Positions 24,071-31,699 of a DNA stretch of 64,000 nt are shown one piece after another. This stretch comes from Bacteroidaceae bacterium. GTDB taxonomy: Bacteria > Bacteroidota > Bacteroidia > Bacteroidales > Bacteroidaceae. Position 1 is the stretch's first letter. Each line of letters begins with the position of its first letter. The notes beneath the pieces were generated by a model. It was given only the letters and a program-made list of their open reading frames with translations. It searched no databases and was not told the origin of the DNA. The position numbers and the translations under genes were made by a program. The stretch covers positions 1-64,000 of the forward strand of contig JAFTAJ010000045.1 of the NCBI GenBank assembly GCA_017458585.1, written 5' to 3'.

Positions 24071-27000
24071 TCATTCCTTCTTCTTCGGCTTCTTGTTGAG
24101 TCGGTAGAGGACGTGTGCCATGACGTAGCTGTGGAGGGTGTTGCGGTAGGACTCGGTGCGGCCCTGGGAGTTGAGGTACTGGGAGAGACTGCTGAGCTGG
24201 CCGAGGATGTCGAAGCCGTCGATGGCGAAGGTGAGGCCTGCCTTGAGGAAGGTCTTGCTCAGGCGTGCGTTCCACACGAGGTCGTTAGTATTGGCGGCAC
24301 TGCTGGCATCTCCGCGGCGCGAGTACATGGTAAGGTCGGTAGAGAGCTGCATCTTCCAGGGCATCGGGAGCGTTGCATTGAGACCGTAGTCGAAATTGTA
24401 GAGGCTTACATTGTTGAAGTCCTCACGCCTGGAGGTGCTGCGGCCATAGCCGATGTGGCCTCTTGCCCCTATCCTGAAGAATCTGTTTACCCTATAGTTG
24501 AGGTGGAGGTGGTCGTTAATCCAGTTGGTCATTACGCTGCTCCTCTCAGGTGCCGAGCCGGTGTCTGTGCCCACGAGGTCAACGCCGTGAATCATGTTCC
24601 AGTTTAGATTATTGCCGAGTGAAAGGCGTTTCTGCTTGTCAAGAGGCCGGGAATATCCGAAGTTTAGCTGGAAGTTATAGTTGCCACTTACGTTCGACGG
24701 CCTGAAGGTGCGTATGCCGGTGGAGCGGTCGTAGATGTAGCTCATTGCTACGGAGTTTGTAGTAATGTTATAGGAGGTGTTGAGGGAGTAGTTCAATTCT
24801 TTCTCCGTGTTTTTGTGGGTGTAGTTGAGGCTGGCGTTATGGGAGGCCATATTCTTTAGGTCGGCATTGTAATAGAAGATATTCATCGGGTCTGCATCAT
24901 TGCAATAGTCAAGAGAATACATCATTGGAGGAGCCGAATGTGAAATGCGGTAGTTTAATGACAATTCATCACTGAGATTATTGGCCAGCAGTCTCGCCGT
25001 GAAAGATGGATTGAAGAAGCACGTGTTTCTTTTTGTAATGCCGTCATAAGTGCCGCGTGCATAATCAAGCTTCTCGTGATTGAAAGCCAGTGGCATTGAC
25101 AGAGTCATCTCATAATGGTTATGCTTCTCCTTACGTTGTCCTGTCCAATAGTCATAGCCATAAAGCAGTGTTACATTCGGTGTCTGATGCACATTAGAGG
25201 AACGTCTGTAAGAGCTGTTGTTCGTATCTATGCACATGAGGTATTCTTCCTCAGAGGGGAGCAGGCCTATCTGGTGCTCATTAAGGTCATCCCATCCTGC
25301 CAGGCGTTCAAGCATATATGTCCTGTTGTCATTATGGGAACTGTTATACCCTATACTGTATCGGTAGTCAATACTGAATCCCGGCATTATCTGCTGACCC
25401 AACCCCACGCTTGTGTTGGCGCCGAAATGATGGTCGGGGTAGCTATGAGAGTATCTGTTGCGTATGTCTGATGCCTTTGTCGTATTGCTTGGATAGTCAA
25501 CGCTCGTCTGGCGCCAGTTGTCGTTAGACTGCGTTGAGTAATTCACGTTGCCGCCAAATGTGAGAGAGAGGTTCTTGGATGTATTAAGTGCAGAGAAGAA
25601 TCTGTAAGGCATACTCATGTTAAGTTGATATCCGTCTCGCTTGTCTCTGTTAAGATTTCTGTTGATGATAGTGGAGAGCAGTGCGGGATTATCGCTCTGA
25701 TACACACTGTCAATTATCTCTGTTACGGACTCTATGGAAGGCTCTTTGTCGAATGTGGCAGATATGTTTTCGGAATGAGAATCATACTTCTTATAAGACA
25801 GATTCGGTTGGAGCTCCATTGTCTTACTATATTTTTTATTTATCAGCGAGAATTTGTTTTGCACGTCAAGCTTGAGATTACGATCTCGCCCCGCGTACAC
25901 ATTGCGGGAGAAGATGTTTCCGTCAGGCAGGTAGGTTTCAGATGCTGTTCTGGAACGATTCTCAAGGTCTGTATGGGTAAACTCGATGTTTCCAGTATAT
26001 TTTATTCTTTTGTCCTTGCTGTTAAACAGGAGGTCTGCGCCAGCCTTTTGTGCCCTTCTTGATCCCGAAGACATCGCTTCGGGACTCCAGAAATCGTTCT
26101 CTCCAGGTTTGCGCTCATCACTAAGATTATTAATTTTCCCAAAGGTGGTGATGCGTGACAGCGGAGAGAATCGCACAGCAAAAAGCCTTGCCATATATAA
26201 GTTATGGTTTCCTTTGCCGACCTCTACATTGCCAATCCAGCCTATTTGATATTGCTTCTTAAGAATCACATCCATCACGAACTCCTTGTCGCCCATATCA
26301 CGCCCCATCATCTGCGTTAAAAGTCCTGTCTTTTCGTAGGTCTTGACATTCTTGACCATATATGCAGGAAGATTTTCCAGCATTATATTATTTTTCCCCT
26401 TAAAGAAATCCTCACCGTTGAGCATAAGGCTTTCCACCTTGCGTCCGTTGACATAGATTTCTCCATTGTCATAAAGTTTCACGCCTGGCAGCTGGTCTAT
26501 CAGCGCATCAAGCATCGAGCCCTCGGCTGTCTCAAACGCATCGGCATCATAAACGAGCGTGTCACCTTTGTGGTAAAACTTCACCTTCGTGGCCTTGATA
26601 GTAACTCCATTGAGTTCGTGAGTCTTCGGTGCTTTGTCCATCGGCACATCCGCGACAACGCGCATTTCGCCTTTTTTCAGGGGTTTCTTTGCCAGCTGCT
26701 CCCTCAACGGCCATGACAAGATGTTGTATCCTTCCTTCTCAAACAATAAGACATAGTTACTTCCTTCCTTGATGTCAACCTCGAAAGACCAAACGGGATG
26801 GAGGTATGTTATATTCTTATCAATAATACATGTAGCGACAATACTGTCGTTCTTCATCAGAGAAACTTTAACATCATACAGATACTCGTGCGTTAGCCGG
26901 TTATGGACATAGCCACGGATTTCGGCTGTGTTGTTTACAAGCCCCTTCTTCTTTGCCTTCTCTCCCTTGCGCTGCACGGAGATTTTGTTGCCGTTTACTT

Positions 27001-27247
27001 TCACCTTTACGGGCAGACCTTTGCATACCAGCTTGACGGCATCGGGGACGCTGAGGTTCTTTACGTAGGCATAGGTACGCAAATCAGCCAAGCCGTCTGC
27101 GAGGACGGCTATGGTGTACTCACTCTGTCCCTGCTCAATGGTGCGCAGAGCTTCAGTGAGCGGGGTGTTGTTGAATTTGCGGGTAATCTGCGCCATGCAG
27201 ACTACGTACGATATACAACAGACAGCGAGAATAGTCAGGCGTTTCAT
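24071..27247 (-). CDS. STN-domain TonB-type outer-membrane beta-barrel protein, copy 2
   Basis: A 1058-residue outer-membrane protein: signal peptide (to about residue 19), STN domain (~20-90, PLTEALRTIEQGQSEYTI), a carboxypeptidase-regulatory-like segment (~105-205), a plug (~210-320, GSMLDALIDQLPGVKLYDNGE, LNGEDFFKGKN) and a barrel of ~700 residues ending YVMAHVLYRLNKKPKKK. STN domains contact a periplasmic anti-sigma factor in FecA-type systems, which fits the anti-sigma gene upstream. It is a tandem paralogue of the gene at 27254, 6 nt away; the STN segment is almost identical in DNA while the barrels have diverged. The ligand is unknown. Confidence 0.87.
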   Translation of the reverse strand: MKRLTILAVCCISYVVCMAQITRKFNNTPLTEALRTIEQGQSEYTIAVLADGLADLRTYAYVKNLSVPDAVKLVCKGLPVKVKVNGNKISVQRKGEKAKKKGLVNNTAEIRGYVHNRLTHEYLYDVKVSLMKNDSIVATCIIDKNITYLHPVWSFEVDIKEGSNYVLLFEKEGYNILSWPLREQLAKKPLKKGEMRVVADVPMDKAPKTHELNGVTIKATKVKFYHKGDTLVYDADAFETAEGSMLDALIDQLPGVKLYDNGEIYVNGRKVESLMLNGEDFFKGKNNIMLENLPAYMVKNVKTYEKTGLLTQMMGRDMGDKEFVMDVILKKQYQIGWIGNVEVGKGNHNLYMARLFAVRFSPLSRITTFGKINNLSDERKPGENDFWSPEAMSSGSRRAQKAGADLLFNSKDKRIKYTGNIEFTHTDLENRSRTASETYLPDGNIFSRNVYAGRDRNLKLDVQNKFSLINKKYSKTMELQPNLSYKKYDSHSENISATFDKEPSIESVTEIIDSVYQSDNPALLSTIINRNLNRDKRDGYQLNMSMPYRFFSALNTSKNLSLTFGGNVNYSTQSNDNWRQTSVDYPSNTTKASDIRNRYSHSYPDHHFGANTSVGLGQQIMPGFSIDYRYSIGYNSSHNDNRTYMLERLAGWDDLNEHQIGLLPSEEEYLMCIDTNNSSYRRSSNVHQTPNVTLLYGYDYWTGQRKEKHNHYEMTLSMPLAFNHEKLDYARGTYDGITKRNTCFFNPSFTARLLANNLSDELSLNYRISHSAPPMMYSLDYCNDADPMNIFYYNADLKNMASHNASLNYTHKNTEKELNYSLNTSYNITTNSVAMSYIYDRSTGIRTFRPSNVSGNYNFQLNFGYSRPLDKQKRLSLGNNLNWNMIHGVDLVGTDTGSAPERSSVMTNWINDHLHLNYRVNRFFRIGARGHIGYGRSTSRREDFNNVSLYNFDYGLNATLPMPWKMQLSTDLTMYSRRGDASSAANTNDLVWNARLSKTFLKAGLTFAIDGFDILGQLSSLSQYLNSQGRTESYRNTLHSYVMAHVLYRLNKKPKKKE

Positions 27248-27253
27248 TGCGCG

Positions 27254-30200
27254 TTACTTCTTCGGCTTCTTGTTGAGTCGGTAGATGACGTGGGCCATGA
27301 TGTAGCGGGGCAGGGAGTTGCGGTAGGTCTCGGTGCGGCCCTGCGAATTGATGACCTGCGAGATATTGCTAAGCTGATTGAGGATGTCAAAGCCGTCAAG
27401 CATAAAGACAAGTCCGTGCTTGGGCAGGCTCTTTGTGATGCGGGCGTTCCATACGAGGTCGTTGGTGTTAGAACTGCCGGTGGCGTATCCGCGATGGCTG
27501 TACATGGTGAGGTCGGTGGATATTTCAAAGTTGCAGGGTAGCTTGACTGTGGTGGTCAGTCCATAGTTGAAGTCACAGAGGGTAAAGGTATCGAAGCCTT
27601 CACGCGAGGAGGTGACATGGCCTATGCCGATGTAGCCTTTGGCTCCGATGGTGTGCTTGCCAAGTTTGTAGTTGAGTCTGAGTGTCTCTGTACCCCACCA
27701 CGTGTTGACGCTGCTGCGCATGGGGGTTATGGCTGCGTCCTCGCTGATATAGTCAACGCCGTGGTCGAGCTTGGCATGGGTAATGGTGTTGAGGGTAAGG
27801 CGTTTGCGCTTGTCAAGTGGGCGGCTGTAGTTGATATCGGCAGCGAGCAGGTAGTTGCCATCTACGTTTTGCGGCCTGTAGCGGCGTATGCCCGTGGTAC
27901 GGTCGTAGGTGTAGGCGTAGGCTATGGCATTGACAGTGGTGTTGTATGTCAGGCGGGTGGAGAAGTTCGTCTCTTCCTCGGGGTCATTGGCTTGATACAA
28001 GAGGTACATATAGTGCTTGCTGATATTTCTGAGCCTGCTATTGCCTGTATATATGTTTAGCGGGTCGGTAGTGTTCTCTACCTCTATGAGGTTAGTCATA
28101 TTGGGAGTTGTCTGTGTAAGTTTATAGTTATATTCGATGCTATGGTCAGTAACCTCATTCTTCCAGTTATATTGCAGTTTAAATGTCGGATCAAGTAGAA
28201 TAGCATTTCTCCTTGATATGCCGGAATAGACAGCTCCGCGCGTATAATCCAAACGATAGTGATGTCGCGTGACAGGAATCTGTAGAAAGACATTCCATGA
28301 ATGCATTCCGTTATCAGTCTGTTTGTAAGTGTCGTATTGATAATTGACGTATGCAGACTGATAATTATCATATTCTTTGAGATGGTAACTGTTTTGCTGG
28401 TCAACGACATGAAGCATCAGTTCTGTCTCGGAGGGCAGCTCTCCTAAAACGTGCTCTGTATCATCAGCCCATTCAGAGAGAGCTTCAAGGTTATAGCGAG
28501 AGTATTCGTGCTTACGAATTCTCTGTCCGACTTCACCAGCCACCTGAAGACTCATGTTTTGATTGAGTTTAAAATAGAGGAAGGGATTCAGACTATAAGA
28601 TAACTTGCGGTTCGGATGGTCGTGCGTATAAGTGTTTTGGTATACTGTGGAGTTTTGTTGATGATTGGGATATGCCAGGTTATAGCGGGAGAAGGTCAAG
28701 TCTTTCTGAGCTGTGTGTTCTATGTCGCCTTGCAGGCCATAAATCATTACTCCATTATATTTAGTCAAGTCAATAAAGAGCGACGACGTGTTTTTCCAGC
28801 CTTTATACTTTGTTTCACGTATATAGCGGTTAAGCATTATTCTGCGCAGGTTGTCGCCCTGCATGATGTAGATGCTGTCGAGCAGGGCGCGACTGTCTGC
28901 ATAGCTGAAGGGGTCGCTGCCAAAGGTGGCACTGAGGTTGCTGCCAAAGCGATTGTAGCGCGAGTAGTCGAAAGATGGTATCAGCTGCACACCGCTGATG
29001 CCGTCACTCTGGTTGAATTCCAGACGGTGGGAGGTAGAGAAAGCGAGGTTGTCACGACGGCTCTTAGTGCGGTTACGCATGAAGGTGTTACCCTCGGAGA
29101 GATAGTTTTCCACCGTGGACTCTGAGTAGTTGTCAGCATCGGTGTATTTCAGCTCAGCGTTGCCGCTGAACTTCTTCATTGTGCGCTTGGGCTTTATGAG
29201 ATAGTCAACGCCTACGGCCTTCTGTGCAAGCAGACCGGTCGGCATTGTCTCAGGTGTCCAGTTGGAATTCTCGCCGGGTTTGCGCGTATCGTTGAGATTG
29301 TTCAGGTTGGCATAGACGCCCACTCGCGAGGCATCTGTAAAGCGCAGGGCAAACAATCGCGCAAGGTAGCGGTCCTCGCTGCCATAGCCAGCCTCCACAT
29401 TGCCAATCCAGCCGATGGAATACTGCTTCTTGAGGTTCACGTCCAGAACATAGTCGCCGTCCTTGCGGCCCATTGCCTGCTGCATGGCATCCAGACGATC
29501 ATAGACCTTAATGTTCTTTACCATATATGCCGGCAGGTTCTCCAGCATTATCTTGTTCTTCCCTTTGAAGAAATCCTCTCCGTTGAGCAGAAGCGCATCA
29601 ACACGACGGCCGTTTATGGTTATCTCACCGTCATCACTTAGTTCAGCGCCCGGCATCGACTTGATGAGGTTGTCAAGCATCGAGCCCTCCGCCAGATTGA
29701 AAGCATCGGCATTATACACGATAGTATCGCCTTTATGATAGAATTTTATCTGCGTAGCCTTTACGGTTACAGCTCCGAGCACTTGGTCTTTCTTGCGTTG
29801 CATGTTGGCATTGAACGCAAACCTCATTTGCTCCATCTTCTTGAATGGCTTCACATGGTATTCCTGCACAGTGGGTTCATACCCGTCTTTCTGGAAAACA
29901 AAGTGTAGCATTCCTCCTTGGGCTGGAATAGTTGCTATCCAGTAACCGTATTCCGAGTTGTCTGTAGGACGATAATTGCGGTAAGTCTTTGATTCGGCAA
30001 CAAGCGTAGTGTCTGAATAAATAGACACCTCTACATCATATAGAATCTCTTGCGTAATGTTATCCTTTACAAGACCGTAAATCATCTTGCCATTCTGGAC
30101 ATCCCTGCCTTGCGCCATGTTTCCCTTGCGCTGCACGGAGATTTTGCTTCCGTTCACTTTAACCTTTACGGGCAGACCTTTGCATACCAGCTTGACGGCA

Positions 30201-30403
30201 TCGGGGACGCTGAGGTTCTTTACGTTGGCATAGGTACGCAAATCAGCCAAGCCGTCTGCGAGGACGGCTATGGTGTACTCACTCTGTCCCTGCTCAATGG
30301 TGCGAAGAGCCTCAGTGAGCGGGGTGTTGTTGAATTTGCGGGTAATCTGCGCCTGAAGTGCCTGCACAGCCATCAGCAGCAGCACAATAAAAAGTTTCTT
30401 CAT
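27254..30403 (-). CDS. STN-domain TonB-type outer-membrane beta-barrel protein, copy 1
   Basis: A 1049-residue outer-membrane protein with the same order as its downstream paralogue: signal peptide (VQALQAQ end), STN (~19-90), regulatory-like domain (~100-200), plug (~215-320, GSMLDNLIKSMPGAELSDDGE) and barrel to VIYRLNKKPKK. The start overlaps the anti-sigma stop by 4 nt (ATGA), so translation is coupled. The sigma / anti-sigma / STN-receptor order suggests ligand-responsive signalling of the FecIRA type, although the receptor has no obvious TonB box visible by eye and may act mainly as a sensor or porin. What it binds is not evident. Confidence 0.87.
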   Translation of the reverse strand: MKKLFIVLLLMAVQALQAQITRKFNNTPLTEALRTIEQGQSEYTIAVLADGLADLRTYANVKNLSVPDAVKLVCKGLPVKVKVNGSKISVQRKGNMAQGRDVQNGKMIYGLVKDNITQEILYDVEVSIYSDTTLVAESKTYRNYRPTDNSEYGYWIATIPAQGGMLHFVFQKDGYEPTVQEYHVKPFKKMEQMRFAFNANMQRKKDQVLGAVTVKATQIKFYHKGDTIVYNADAFNLAEGSMLDNLIKSMPGAELSDDGEITINGRRVDALLLNGEDFFKGKNKIMLENLPAYMVKNIKVYDRLDAMQQAMGRKDGDYVLDVNLKKQYSIGWIGNVEAGYGSEDRYLARLFALRFTDASRVGVYANLNNLNDTRKPGENSNWTPETMPTGLLAQKAVGVDYLIKPKRTMKKFSGNAELKYTDADNYSESTVENYLSEGNTFMRNRTKSRRDNLAFSTSHRLEFNQSDGISGVQLIPSFDYSRYNRFGSNLSATFGSDPFSYADSRALLDSIYIMQGDNLRRIMLNRYIRETKYKGWKNTSSLFIDLTKYNGVMIYGLQGDIEHTAQKDLTFSRYNLAYPNHQQNSTVYQNTYTHDHPNRKLSYSLNPFLYFKLNQNMSLQVAGEVGQRIRKHEYSRYNLEALSEWADDTEHVLGELPSETELMLHVVDQQNSYHLKEYDNYQSAYVNYQYDTYKQTDNGMHSWNVFLQIPVTRHHYRLDYTRGAVYSGISRRNAILLDPTFKLQYNWKNEVTDHSIEYNYKLTQTTPNMTNLIEVENTTDPLNIYTGNSRLRNISKHYMYLLYQANDPEEETNFSTRLTYNTTVNAIAYAYTYDRTTGIRRYRPQNVDGNYLLAADINYSRPLDKRKRLTLNTITHAKLDHGVDYISEDAAITPMRSSVNTWWGTETLRLNYKLGKHTIGAKGYIGIGHVTSSREGFDTFTLCDFNYGLTTTVKLPCNFEISTDLTMYSHRGYATGSSNTNDLVWNARITKSLPKHGLVFMLDGFDILNQLSNISQVINSQGRTETYRNSLPRYIMAHVIYRLNKKPKK

Positions 30404-31023
30404 AGCGCATCCTCCTCTTCAATAGCTTCGACAAAGATGGTGTCGCTCTGAAGGGTAAGCTGTAATCCGTCGAACATGTTCATCCCTGCTATGAAGTCGG
30501 CAAGCGGTTTGTCTGGCTCCCATGTCAGCAGGAAAGTCATGTCCCGGGTCTCGTCACTGCGGAAGAAGACTGCCTTGTCGTAGTGGGCAGAGACAACAGT
30601 GAGGATGCTGTCAAGGCGCACACCGTCGAAGCGGACGGAATCCGCAGGCAGATCGTTGGCCGTTGACCATTGGTTGTCGGCTATAGAACTTTGGACTTTG
30701 TGGCTTTGTGGCTTCAATATCAGGACAGTGGCGAGAGCTATGCCCGAAAGCAGTACAATGCCTGCAAACACGGCGGCGATGCGAAGCCAAACATATTTAC
30801 TATTTGACAATTTACTATTTACTGTTTTATCATACGTCCCCGCCCTATCGGGCACTGGTGAATGCTTGGGGCGCAATAGCTCGGTGGTGGCGAGCATCTG
30901 GTCATAGTATTCGCTGCACTCGGCACAATGGCTGAGGTGCTCGTCGCACTGTGCCTTGACTTGCGGATCTACTTCTTTGTCGAAGAGGTCGCAGACTATG
31001 TTCTTAAATTCCTTGCAGTCCAT
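30400..31023 (-). CDS. Anti-sigma factor: zinc-finger-type N-terminus and DUF4974-like C-terminus
   Basis: A 207-residue single-pass membrane protein. Residues 1-45 carry CDEHLSHCAECSEYY, the HxxxCxxC anti-sigma zinc-binding motif. One membrane helix spans ~80-102 (IAAVFAGIVLLSGIALATVLIL). The periplasmic part (~130-200) resembles DUF4974/STN-like FecR C-termini (LDSILTVVSAHYDKAVFF, LADFIAGMNMFDGLQLTL). It would hold the ECF sigma factor at the membrane until the receptor's STN domain signals. The spacers at ~65-76 (KTVNSKLSNSKYVW) and ~104-117 are encoded by 7-8-mer repeat tracts. It lies 13 nt after the sigma gene. Confidence 0.85.
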   Translation of the reverse strand: MDCKEFKNIVCDLFDKEVDPQVKAQCDEHLSHCAECSEYYDQMLATTELLRPKHSPVPDRAGTYDKTVNSKLSNSKYVWLRIAAVFAGIVLLSGIALATVLILKPQSHKVQSSIADNQWSTANDLPADSVRFDGVRLDSILTVVSAHYDKAVFFRSDETRDMTFLLTWEPDKPLADFIAGMNMFDGLQLTLQSDTIFVEAIEEEDAL

Positions 31024-31036
31024 AATGATTGTCTTT

Positions 31037-31618
31037 TTATTGGTTTTTAATCATCCCTATTCTTATTTTCTCTATTCCGTATTGAAAGCGCGACTTGGCT
31101 GTTGAAAGCGGTATGTCGAGGATTTCTGCTATCTCCGGAAAGCTCTTGTCACCATAATACCGCAGGCGTATTACCTCTGCCTGCTCCTCGGGTATCATTG
31201 CCAGCAGACGGCTGATGCGGCGATACTCTTGCTCAAAGTCTTCGGCCTCTACAGCAATGGGCTCTGGCTGCGTGTCGATGGGGACTGTCGGTCTGCGGGC
31301 TGCCTCGCGCAATCGACTGACGCAGATATTTGCCAACGTGCGGTAGAGGTAGGCTGACAGGTTCTTGATTTCTGCAGCGTCTTCGCTTTGCTTCTGGTAC
31401 AGCTTGACAAACACGTCCTGCACAGCGTCTTCTGCATCGTCAATATTGCCCAGTCGGTAGCATGCGTACTGCAGCATTGCATGATGGACTATTGAAAATT
31501 GACACTTCGTTCTCGAACTTGCTTGCAAGATTTGCACCGGCTTCGCCGACAGCAAATGCAAGTTCTCGCGACTGCTGCGCAGTTGAGATTTGAGATTTGA
31601 AAATTGAAATTTATCCAT
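31037..31618 (-). CDS. ECF-type RNA polymerase sigma-70 factor with an in-frame inserted repeat
   Basis: A 193-residue sigma factor. Region 2 (YACYRLGNIDDAEDAVQDVFVKLYQ) and region 4 (IPEEQAEVIRLRYYGDKSFPEIAEILDIP, then STAKSRFQYGIEKI) are intact. I start it at ATG 31618 (MDKFQF); the longer frame to 31669 begins with GTG and has no homologous look. Codons ~5-43, just before region 2.1, are a repeat block between two TTGAAAATTGA copies 105 nt apart, so the insertion keeps the frame and displaces the normal N-terminus. It probably controls the downstream anti-sigma and receptor genes, and perhaps its own. Confidence 0.85.
   Translation of the reverse strand: MDKFQFSNLKSQLRSSRENLHLLSAKPVQILQASSRTKCQFSIVHHAMLQYACYRLGNIDDAEDAVQDVFVKLYQKQSEDAAEIKNLSAYLYRTLANICVSRLREAARRPTVPIDTQPEPIAVEAEDFEQEYRRISRLLAMIPEEQAEVIRLRYYGDKSFPEIAEILDIPLSTAKSRFQYGIEKIRIGMIKNQ
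31492..31607. repeat. Hairpin block inserted in the ECF sigma gene
   Basis: Eleven-bp direct repeats (TTGAAAATTGA at 31492-31502 and 31597-31607) flank nested hairpins: GAACTTGC..GCAAGTTC (31515/31558), ATTTGC..GCAAAT, CTTGC-TT-GCAAG, CGGC-TTC-GCCG (31538-31548) and ACTGC-TGC-GCAGT (31571-31583). The 105-nt spacing equals 35 codons. Confidence 0.85.
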
Positions 31619-31699
31619 TACCGCTCGCGATGCCCTCCGGATATTCTTGTCTTTTCTTATATGACGCACAAAAATGGAAAAAGACTTAAATAGGGGGGC

